From Bacteroidales bacterium (GTDB lineage: Bacteria; Bacteroidota; Bacteroidia; Bacteroidales; UBA10428), in contig JAFGOZ010000160.1 in NCBI GenBank assembly GCA_016926235.1, forward strand, positions 1 through 5,632: a stretch of 5,632 nt of DNA, given 5' to 3'. How positions within the stretch are numbered: position 1 is the stretch's first letter; each line of letters starts with the position of its first letter. The translations under genes and the position numbers were made by a program. Below the pieces are notes generated by a model, which saw only the letters and a list, made by a program, of their open reading frames with translations, searched no databases and was not told the DNA's origin. Below, one piece after another: positions 1 through 5,597 of this stretch.

Positions 1-1
1 A

Positions 2-238
2 CAACAACGCGTAGCAATTTCAAGAGCCGTTGTAGCAAACCCCGTTTTAATTCTGGCAGATGAGCCAACGGGAAATCTGGATACAAAGAATGGCATTGAA
101 GTAATGAATCTTTTATCGGAACTCAACCAGGAAGGAGCCACTGTTTTAATGGTGACACACTCTGCCCGTGATGCTGGTTTTGCTCACCGCACGATTAATT
201 TACTGGATGGTCAGGTAATAAGGGAGAGTCGGAATTAA
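2..238 (+). CDS. MacB/LolD-type ABC transporter ATP-binding protein, C-terminal part
   Basis: The last 78 codons of an ABC ATPase; the 5' part lies outside the window. It opens with QQRVAISRA, the tail of the LSGGQ signature region. Then come the Walker B motif LILADEPTG, the D-loop NLDT and the H-loop histidine in MVTHS, ending in NLLDGQVIRESRN before TAA. This order and wording match the MacB/LolD/YknY group of ATPases, which power FtsX-like permeases in export of lipoproteins, peptides or drugs from the inner membrane; the protein acts on its cytoplasmic face. The end looks natural rather than truncated. No permease follows; instead a convergent regulator fragment begins 24 bp later, so any permease partner must lie elsewhere. 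The substrate cannot be told from this piece. The family call is firm. Confidence 0.93.
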   Translation, partial: QQRVAISRAVVANPVLILADEPTGNLDTKNGIEVMNLLSELNQEGATVLMVTHSARDAGFAHRTINLLDGQVIRESRN

Positions 239-262
239 GTTCAGATACCCGTCTATACATAC

Positions 263-846
263 CAGAAAAAGGGTGCCTTTATCAGCGGCTTCAAATCTAC
301 CGATCCTGTCCTCTTTTGCATCGGTAACGGCTACTTTTTTCACCATTTCCATAACCTGCTTCATTGGCTCTGATTGTCCGATAAGAATTTGCGATGATGG
401 CTTAAGTTCTTGTTTTAACGCATTAGTAGTTTTTACTAAGGAAGCGGTTTCTATTTTGATATGTCTAAGCTTCAGTTAAGCATGAATTGTGCTAATTAGA
501 TTATTGTTATCCCAGGGTTTTAAAATAAAATTGAAGGCGCCTTCTTTCACTGCTTTTACAGCCAGTTCAATATCGCCATAGGCAGTAATCATAATTATAC
601 TAATAGTCGGGTCATATTTTTGAATCTGCCTTAACCGGTAAATACCCTCGTTGCCATTGTTAATTCCGGCCTTGAAATTCATGTCAAGCAACACAATATC
701 AATAGCATGTTGCTGGATTGTTGAAATTAGACTGTTCGGGTTTTTGAGAGTAAATATTTGGTCAAATTCCGATTGTAGCAGCATTTCAAGTGCAGTTAAA
801 CACTTTTGTTATCGTCAAGAACAAGAATCTTACTTCTCTTTTTTAT
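263..846 (-). pseudogene. Sigma-54-dependent (NtrC-family) response regulator, degraded pseudogene
   Basis: Read leftward, the peptide begins KKRSKILVLDDNKSV, a classic receiver start with the acidic pair DD. After a one-base loss at the A-run 798-800 it resumes as LTALEMLLQSEFD. The receiver is otherwise complete: phospho-acceptor Asp in IVLLDMNF, switch Thr in IMITAYGD, and Lys in FILKPWD. An in-frame TAA at 476-478 interrupts the linker (TIHA*LKLRH). The same frame continues through ILIGQSEPMKQVMEMVKKVAVTDA and jumps directly to KEDRIGRFEAADKGTLFL, so the Walker A and GAFT-loop part of the AAA+ domain is missing. Similarity stops at about 263, before the DEIGN Walker B and the Fis-type HTH. 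The position of the expected start codon reads ATA (844-846). Intact relatives activate sigma-54 promoters, often beside MacB-type exporters. This copy cannot make a working activator. The open stretch 476-784 could at most yield a lone receiver domain lacking its first strand. Confidence 0.9.
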
Positions 847-914
847 ACTTTGTTTCGATTGACAAGATCTTACCTGTATGATTAAATGCGCTCTTTACTA
901 TATAAGCAAAGGGA

Positions 915-931
915 TGTAAATTATATTCACA
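915..931. promoter_or_regulatory. Candidate activator-binding dyad A
   Basis: The site reads TGTAAATTATATTCACA: an imperfect inverted repeat (TGTAA / TCACA) around a 7-bp AT-rich centre. It matches three other sites in this window in form, and starts exactly 22 bp before dyad B. Its role as an enhancer for an NtrC-type regulator is inferred from position and pairing. Confidence 0.5.
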
Positions 932-936
932 GATGC

Positions 937-953
937 TGTAAGATATATTTACA
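937..953. promoter_or_regulatory. Candidate activator-binding dyad B
   Basis: The site reads TGTAAGATATATTTACA: a perfect 5-bp inverted repeat (TGTAA / TTACA) around 7 bp. It ends 63 bp before the sigma-54-like element at 1017. It pairs with dyad A at the same 22-bp step seen at 5351/5373. Confidence 0.55.
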
Positions 954-1016
954 CAAACAAACATATTCTTAATCAGACTAATGGCATGTATCATTAGATC
1001 AGCAAAATAGCATTTA

Positions 1017-1032
1017 TGGCATGAATATTGGC
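1017..1032 (+). promoter_or_regulatory. Degenerate sigma-54-like promoter for the AhpD/TlpA/MBL cluster
   Basis: The element reads TGGCAT-N5-TTGGC. The -24 half is good (GG at 1018-1019). At the expected -12 position the G at 1030 is kept but the C is replaced by G, with GC shifted one base right. If used, transcription would start near 1043, about 45 nt before the ATG at 1088. The paired dyads upstream support it; the imperfect -12 half argues for weak or lost activity. Confidence 0.4.
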
Positions 1033-1087
1033 CCATGGAGATCATAAACAATATGATTTAAATTTTCAAAAAGAATTAGAAACGGAT

Positions 1088-1435
1088 ATGAACAAATTTG
1101 AAGAGATAAATCATAAAAGAAAGGAATCTAATTCCCGATTTGAAAAATTGAATTCAAGGGTTTATAAACTTTTTTTGGAAATGGGTGATGCAACATTCTG
1201 TGATGGAGCTTTATCCAAAAAAACGAAAGAATTGATTGCCATTGCAATAGGTGCCGTAACAAACCGTGAATCGTGTATGCAATGGCATATTGAACAGGCA
1301 TATATGGAGGGTGCTACCATTCATGAGGTAACGGAAGCTCTTGAGGTGGCTATTGATATGGGAATTGGACCTGTTACCGTTAATTCAAGATTTGCGCTGG
1401 ATGTTATGGAGAATACTTTTGGAAAGATAAAATAA
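1088..1435 (+). CDS. AhpD-like / carboxymuconolactone decarboxylase (CMD) family protein
   Basis: A protein of 115 residues, normal for a single-domain CMD/AhpD-like protein. It starts MNKFEEINHKRKE, the usual N-terminus of this group, followed by GDATFCDGALSKKTKELIAIAI and the active-site region NRESCMQWH. AhpD proteins carry E-x11-C-x2-C-x3-H, where the cysteine pair takes part in peroxide or disulfide redox relay. Here the spacing is exact but the first Cys is Arg (CGT, one transition from TGT), leaving one Cys and the His. Peroxidase-type dithiol chemistry is therefore doubtful. The ATG at 1088 is preferred over an upstream in-frame TTG at 1028, because that TTG sits in a promoter-like element and would add 20 residues untypical of the family. 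A TlpA-like gene follows after 29 bp, probably in one transcript. Likely cytoplasmic; substrate unknown. Confidence 0.85.
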   Translation: MNKFEEINHKRKESNSRFEKLNSRVYKLFLEMGDATFCDGALSKKTKELIAIAIGAVTNRESCMQWHIEQAYMEGATIHEVTEALEVAIDMGIGPVTVNSRFALDVMENTFGKIK

Positions 1436-1464
1436 GAATCCACCATCAATTTAATTCATAAATC

Positions 1465-2589
1465 ATGAAAAAAATTATCTATTGCTCAATTTCACTTTTC
1501 ATCCTTCTGGTGAGCTTTAAACCAGGCAATAATAGTTCAAAAATTTTCCTGAAAACATCGGGTTTTCCGGATAGTACCTTAATCTATCTGGTTCATATTG
1601 AAACAGCAACCAAAGATTCAGGATACATCATTAACAATGAGCTTGTTTTTAATGTGGATGTAGTTGAACCAACACCCTTTCAAATCAATCCGGTTTATAT
1701 AACGAGAGAGAGTTTTGAATATAGGTCTTTCTGGAAAGAAAACCGGCAGCTGACTATCAGGGCAGAGAAGGGGAATCTGAATAATGCCAGAATTGAAGGT
1801 TCTGAAATCCAGGTACAGGCAGATTTTGTTAAAGACCGTAAGGATAAACTAACGCAATTAAATGATAGTCTTTTGACTGTATACCGGTCTCTGGAAGACA
1901 AGAAATCGGAAGAAGCACTGGCTTTACGTGCAAAGAGAAAAGAAGTAACAAATGCTATTATTGATGTGGATGTCTCTTATGTGAAGAATAATCCCGATCA
2001 ACTTTTTAGCGCAATCACGCTCAAACAGCTAATGACCTATACAATACCCAAAGATAAAACGGCAGCACTTTATGAAACATTAAGTGCTGAAATGCAAGCC
2101 ACAAAATATGGAAGGTCAATTAAGAAGTATCTGGAATTGAGCCGTGATTTGAAAGTTGGAGATAAAGCACCTGATTTTCAACTACCTGATCTTAATGGCG
2201 ATTTAGTTGGATTAAAAGACTTTGAGGGGAAATACATTTTGCTTGATTTTTGGGGTTCAGGATGTGGTCCCTGTCGAATGGAAAATCCAAACCTTCTAAG
2301 AAATTACAAAGCTTACCGGGACAAGGATTTTGAGATAATAAGTATCTCCTTTGATAAGAAAAGGGAAGGCTGGGCCAATGCAGTTAAGAAGGACTCTATG
2401 ATCTGGACAACGGTCTGTGACCTTCAGGGGGGTGATGGTGATGTAATTATGACCTACAAAGTTTACTTTATGCCAACATATTATTTGATTGATCCAAGCG
2501 GTGTTATTATCGATAAGTTTCTGGGAACCGGACAATTAGACGGGAAATTAAAAGAAATATTTCCAAATTACCAAGCACAGCTTAAATAA
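1465..2589 (+). CDS. Secreted TlpA-like thioredoxin-fold protein with N-terminal DUF4369-like region
   Basis: A protein of 374 residues. A signal peptide is visible (MKKIIYCSISLFILLVSF), so it should be exported to the periplasm or stay anchored there. Residues of about 25-130 form a beta-rich region like the DUF4369 domain common in Bacteroidota thioredoxin proteins, followed by a charged helical part at about 130-220. The thioredoxin domain runs from V231 (VGDKAPDFQLPDLNG) to the end. It has WGSGCGPCRMENP with the redox pair C267-G-P-C270 and the cis-proline P337 in MPTYYLID. All catalytic features of a TlpA/ResA-type thiol-disulfide oxidoreductase are present. The reaction is likely reduction or exchange of disulfides in exported proteins; partners are unknown. 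It lies between an AhpD-like gene and an MBL/PD40 gene, with only 6 bp before the next ATG, so co-transcription is likely. Confidence 0.92.
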   Translation: MKKIIYCSISLFILLVSFKPGNNSSKIFLKTSGFPDSTLIYLVHIETATKDSGYIINNELVFNVDVVEPTPFQINPVYITRESFEYRSFWKENRQLTIRAEKGNLNNARIEGSEIQVQADFVKDRKDKLTQLNDSLLTVYRSLEDKKSEEALALRAKRKEVTNAIIDVDVSYVKNNPDQLFSAITLKQLMTYTIPKDKTAALYETLSAEMQATKYGRSIKKYLELSRDLKVGDKAPDFQLPDLNGDLVGLKDFEGKYILLDFWGSGCGPCRMENPNLLRNYKAYRDKDFEIISISFDKKREGWANAVKKDSMIWTTVCDLQGGDGDVIMTYKVYFMPTYYLIDPSGVIIDKFLGTGQLDGKLKEIFPNYQAQLK

Positions 2590-2595
2590 AAATTG

Positions 2596-4326
2596 ATGAA
2601 AAGGAATAATTTTTTGATAGTTATTATTATCAGCTGCTGCACTCTATTTTATAGTACTATCGGAATGGCTGCAGTGACTAACCCGACTACTGCCATATTA
2701 TTCCAGGGAGATGATATTCGTGAAAATGAGCGAAGCATTACCTATGTTGGCAATGCAGGATTCTTAATCAGTATTGGAGATAAGAAAATCCTTATCGACG
2801 CATTGTTCAAAGGCTTTGAGGGAAGTTACAAATTGCCACAGGAGGTTCAGGAGAAGCTAAGACTGGCCCAGGCACCCTTTGATGATGTTGATTTAATAAT
2901 AGTAACCCATGCACACGGCGATCATATCGATCCGGATATGGTGCGGCAACATTTAAAAAACAATCCAAAAGCAGTTTTTGTATCTACCCAACAAATGGTT
3001 GATGGGTTAAAAGCTTTTGCCGATCGCTCTGTTGGATTTAATCCAACGAAAGAGGTCCCGCAGAGCAAAGTGATAACCGGGATAAACATAGAAGCATATT
3101 ACCTGCCTCACGGCAAGGAAGCTAGAATAATCAACAATGGGTTTCTTATATCGGTTAATGGAATTACTCTGTTCCATACAGGCGATGTTGATTTTGACCA
3201 GTTCACCTTTAACGAGTTCAGATCACTTAAACTGCCGGAAAGAGAGATCGACCTTGCTTTTATTCAACACTTTTACCTTACAGGCGATACAATGAGTACT
3301 GATTTTGTAAAGAAGGGCATTGGTGGAGACTACATACTCCCGATCCATTATCATTTTACAACACCAGTATTTGATTCCACAATTGTTAGAGAGAACTACC
3401 CTTATGCGATAATCTTTGAGAATGAACTTGACTCCTGGATTATGCCAGTAAAAAAAGTAACTGCAGTTGCGGAAGGAGATTATCTGGGTCAGACCCCTCC
3501 GGGTAAAACGCCAGTCGTCTTTGCACCAGGGATTATATCTGTAGACAGCACCGTGGAGCATGGTGCACCAACCTTTTCACCAGATGGCAATACCGTTTTC
3601 TGGCAGTCGAACCTGCGCCATAATGAAAAAGAGACGGAAATTTTCCTTAAGATGATGTGTCGTATTGGAGGTAAATGGGGGGCACCTGAGATCTCTCCAT
3701 TTGGAGGTATGCCAGCCTTTTCACCTGATGGGAAACAAATCTATTTTCTTCCATTTGATACTGATAATGAAAAGGGCTTATATATGATAGTAAAACAGGG
3801 TGAGGAGTGGAGTGAACCCAAAAGTCTTAATCTTATCGCTCGTTTCCCTGAACTGAAGTATCTCTATGGTCCATCGGTCACAAATAGTGGCACCCTCTAT
3901 TTTTTTGGGCATGCGGAAGGACTGGGGTCATTGAATAATTTTGGTATATATCGATCGGAATTCATTAATGGTGAGTATTTAAAGCCTGAATTGTTGCCAC
4001 CCAGCGTAAATGCAGGTGATGGTGTACTTAACTGGACTCCCTTTATTGCTCCGGATGAGAGCTTCCTGCTGTTTTCATCGAGCCGTTTTACTCCCGATAC
4101 TGACTTCGGAGATATTTATGTCTGTTTCCGGAGAGCTGATGGAAGCTGGACAGAGGCAATTAACCTTGGCACAACCATTAATTCCGGCAGACAGGAGCGC
4201 TTCCCGGCTCTGTCTCCTGATGGAAAGCATCTCTTCTTTACCCGCTGGATAACCCCTGGTAATGAGGATGTTATGTGGGTAAGTGCAAAAATTATTGATC
4301 GGAAAAGGAAGAAAATATTGAAGTAA
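2596..4326 (+). CDS. Secreted metallo-beta-lactamase-fold hydrolase fused to PD40 beta-propeller repeats
   Basis: A protein of 576 residues from ATG 2596 (a TTG lies directly before it). MKRNN plus a hydrophobic stretch to IGMAA looks like a signal peptide; a lipobox at C15 or C16 is possible but not clear. Residues of about 34-285 form an MBL-fold hydrolase, UlaG/Lactamase_B-like. It has H105-A-H107-G-D109-H110, a likely third ligand H172 in YLPHGK, HTGD at 194-197, and H251/H253 in PIHYHF, so a metal site looks complete. The C-terminal half carries PD40/TolB-like propeller motifs: PTFSPDG (325-331), PAFSPDG (373-379), GPSVTNSG (about 425-432), PFIAPDE (482-488) and PALSPDG (537-543), each followed by an aromatic strand. 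The propeller probably binds a polymer or protein; the substrate is not evident. It is third in the cluster, 6 bp after the TlpA-like gene. Confidence 0.9.
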   Translation: MKRNNFLIVIIISCCTLFYSTIGMAAVTNPTTAILFQGDDIRENERSITYVGNAGFLISIGDKKILIDALFKGFEGSYKLPQEVQEKLRLAQAPFDDVDLIIVTHAHGDHIDPDMVRQHLKNNPKAVFVSTQQMVDGLKAFADRSVGFNPTKEVPQSKVITGINIEAYYLPHGKEARIINNGFLISVNGITLFHTGDVDFDQFTFNEFRSLKLPEREIDLAFIQHFYLTGDTMSTDFVKKGIGGDYILPIHYHFTTPVFDSTIVRENYPYAIIFENELDSWIMPVKKVTAVAEGDYLGQTPPGKTPVVFAPGIISVDSTVEHGAPTFSPDGNTVFWQSNLRHNEKETEIFLKMMCRIGGKWGAPEISPFGGMPAFSPDGKQIYFLPFDTDNEKGLYMIVKQGEEWSEPKSLNLIARFPELKYLYGPSVTNSGTLYFFGHAEGLGSLNNFGIYRSEFINGEYLKPELLPPSVNAGDGVLNWTPFIAPDESFLLFSSSRFTPDTDFGDIYVCFRRADGSWTEAINLGTTINSGRQERFPALSPDGKHLFFTRWITPGNEDVMWVSAKIIDRKRKKILK

Positions 4327-4328
4327 AT

Positions 4329-4504
4329 ATGAATAAAAATATTACAGATCAATAGCAAAATTTCCCAAAGTTCTTACTATCTGCCTTGCGATACTTGCAT
4401 TGCAAGTTAATACTGTCAAGGCTCAGGTATCATTTATCACAAATGGTCAAATCAAATCAAAAAATCAAAGAACGCTTATATTTTATTTATTATCAGTATT
4501 ATAA
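4329..4504 (+). pseudogene. Frameshifted remnant of a secreted protein (signal peptide only)
   Basis: An ATG lies 2 nt after the MBL gene stop, as expected for a coupled fourth gene. In that frame only 8 codons follow before TAG (4353). One A missing from the run 4335-4339 explains this: with it restored the reading is MNKKYYRSIAKFPKVL, then TICLAILALQVNTVKAQVSF. That is a textbook signal peptide with an 'AQ' cleavage site. The shifted frame stays open to TAA at 4502, but after FITNGQIKSKNQR it has no recognisable domain. It is either a gene that lost most of its body after the signal peptide, or a small exported protein (about 58 residues) hidden by a sequencing error. No function can be given. 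Confidence 0.6.
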
Positions 4505-4566
4505 GGTTATATTTCAAAAGTTAACGCATCACTGCTAATTAACAATTGAGAATTCAAAACTTAATT

Positions 4567-5250
4567 ATGGACATTAGAAATTACATTGGCATTACATCAT
4601 TAACTGAGGAGAGAACGAAACCTTTTATTTTTGCAGTTATATTCCTCATTGTTTTCTTCTGTGCGCTTATTCTTGGCTCGGAAATACAGAAAATGTTGAA
4701 ATTGGATTTAGAGATGGGATGGGGTCAGGATATTGTATGTACTACAGCAATACTTCTTTTAGCCTTCCTTTTCAAAGCACCTAAACAACTATTGGCATTA
4801 GAAAAACCAAAACATAAAAATTGGTTGAAATACACGATTATTATTGGTGTTGTAATTGCCTTATGGAATTTTGTTAATCAAATTTTATCAAACGATCCAA
4901 ATTTCAACCGCGGACTTGAGTATTACCTGTTTGAGCTAACAATGCCAAGCATTGCAGAAGAAATTGGTCTAAGAGGTGCAGTACTTGGTTTTTTATTGTA
5001 CTATGCCAGGCAATCCGAGTTTTCAAACGCTAAAATCTGGCTGACTATAGTCATTCTGGCAATGCTTTTTGGAATAGCTCATCTATTAGGTGCTGAAAGT
5101 TTTATTGAAGGATTAAAAGCATTTCTTATGACATTTTCTGCCGGACTCGGGTTAAGCTGGTTAAGAATTAAGACAGGATCAATATTTCCCGGAATAATTG
5201 CACATAGTATAATGAATGTTTTAGATAATATGCTGGGATACTTATTGTGA
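4567..5250 (+). CDS. CPBP-family intramembrane metalloprotease (CAAX protease / Abi type)
   Basis: A protein of 227 residues with about six to seven hydrophobic segments (e.g. 20-40, 53-66, and around 90-105, 130-147, 158-175 and 205-227). The three CPBP motifs are intact: E131-E132-I-G-L-R136 (EExxxR), F168-G-I-A-H172 (FxxxH) and H213-S-I-M-N217 (HxxxN). The family includes Rce1 prenyl-protein proteases and many bacterial proteins linked to bacteriocin immunity or membrane protein processing; the substrate here is unknown. The ATG at 4567 (MDIRNYIG) is preferred to a TTG seven codons upstream, which adds nothing family-like. It is 63 bp beyond the remnant frame, with no clear promoter, and could be read through from the upstream cluster or expressed alone. 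Three stops in different frames follow closely (TGA, TAA, TGA). Its length is ordinary for the family. Confidence 0.9.
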   Translation: MDIRNYIGITSLTEERTKPFIFAVIFLIVFFCALILGSEIQKMLKLDLEMGWGQDIVCTTAILLLAFLFKAPKQLLALEKPKHKNWLKYTIIIGVVIALWNFVNQILSNDPNFNRGLEYYLFELTMPSIAEEIGLRGAVLGFLLYYARQSEFSNAKIWLTIVILAMLFGIAHLLGAESFIEGLKAFLMTFSAGLGLSWLRIKTGSIFPGIIAHSIMNVLDNMLGYLL

Positions 5251-5346
5251 TAATGAAAATGACAGATGCCTGTAGTGGTTTAGCCCCCTATAATTCGGAC
5301 AATCTACTTTTCGCTTTCAATAGTAATCATCTTTTCTCTATAACCA

Positions 5347-5371
5347 TGCTTGTAATTAAAACATACAAGCA
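5347..5371. promoter_or_regulatory. Candidate activator-binding dyad C
   Basis: A perfect 8-bp inverted repeat, TGCTTGTA-N9-TACAAGCA. Its 17-bp core (5351-5367, TGTAATTAAAACATACA) has the same layout as dyads A, B and D. Its centre is about 120 bp upstream of the predicted sigma-54 start, a normal place for an NtrC-type enhancer. Confidence 0.6.
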
Positions 5372-5372
5372 G

Positions 5373-5389
5373 TGTAATAATAATTTACA
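5373..5389. promoter_or_regulatory. Candidate activator-binding dyad D
   Basis: The site reads TGTAATAATAATTTACA: a 5-bp inverted repeat (TGTAA / TTACA) around 7 bp. It matches the core of dyad C at 13 of 17 positions and starts 22 bp after it. It ends 65 bp before the -24 element. Confidence 0.55.
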
Positions 5390-5454
5390 GTAGTTTCTGA
5401 TTTAAAACACGACGACATCTCTTATATGGCTCACATTCAGGTGTTTAATATTTG

Positions 5455-5470
5455 TGGCATAGGCCTTGCA
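5455..5470 (+). promoter_or_regulatory. Sigma-54 (RpoN) promoter for the second ABC ATPase
   Basis: TGGCAT-AGGCC-TTGCA: GG at 5456-5457 and GC at 5468-5469 with exactly 10 bp between, close to the consensus TGGCAC-N5-TTGCA. The predicted start is near 5481. The tandem dyads upstream and the MacB-type gene downstream fit an RpoN-controlled exporter operon. Confidence 0.75.
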
Positions 5471-5597
5471 CATTCCTAATCAAATTGAAAAGAAAAATGG
5501 GTTAAAAACGAAGCATATAATGATGGTAGCAGGCATAATAATAAAGGTTCTTCTAACTAATCAACCTCAAACATTATAACCATAAAAATCAACTTAC

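Larger units (their letters stand above)
847..1087. other. Regulatory intergenic gap between regulator pseudogene and AhpD-like gene
   Basis: This AT-rich gap of about 240 bp shows no credible gene on either strand. The open frame on the minus strand (830-1051) has no recognisable protein features. The gap holds two 17-bp dyads and a degenerate sigma-54-like element, listed separately. A frame upstream of the AhpD-like start is open back to a TTG at 1028, but that TTG overlaps the promoter-like element. Confidence 0.6.
5251..5597. other. Regulatory intergenic region before second ABC ATPase
   Basis: A gap of 347 bp without a credible gene. It contains two dyad sites (5347-5371 and 5373-5389), a sigma-54 promoter (5455-5470) and a predicted leader of about 117 nt (start near 5481) before the ATG at 5598. 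A somewhat GC-richer patch at about 5269-5291 has no clear identity. No convincing terminator hairpin was seen after the CPBP gene. Confidence 0.6.

Noticed and set aside
273..479. Plus-strand open frame across the regulator fragment
   Set aside because: It is the antisense of a clear minus-strand protein reading (linker and AAA+ piece) and resembles no protein.
982..997. Second TGGCAT as a sigma-54 promoter
   Set aside because: No GC or TTGC at the -12 position, and the distance from the dyads does not match the other locus.
830..1051. Minus-strand open frame of 73 codons upstream of the regulator
   Set aside because: It overlaps the dyads and the promoter element, has no domain features, and its end overlaps the regulator's true frame.
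1028..1087. Longer start (TTG 1028) for the AhpD-like gene, adding a His-containing 20-residue extension
   Set aside because: The TTG lies inside the promoter-like element, and the family normally begins at the MNKFEEIN-like segment. Kept only as an alternative.
4010..4358. Overlapping open frames on both strands at the 3' end of the MBL/PD40 gene
   Set aside because: They are shadows of the PD40 coding sequence, whose repeat motifs are clear in the main frame.
4393..4407. Perfect 15-bp palindrome ACTTGCA-T-TGCAAGT
   Set aside because: It lies inside the signal-peptide coding stretch, has no following T-run and too short a loop for a terminator; no second copy was seen.
5520..5579. Short open frame of 19 codons (MMVAGIIIKVLLTNQPQTL) in the leader of the second ABC gene
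   Set aside because: It has no Shine-Dalgarno site, repeated control codons or attenuator hairpin; a frame of this length is expected by chance.
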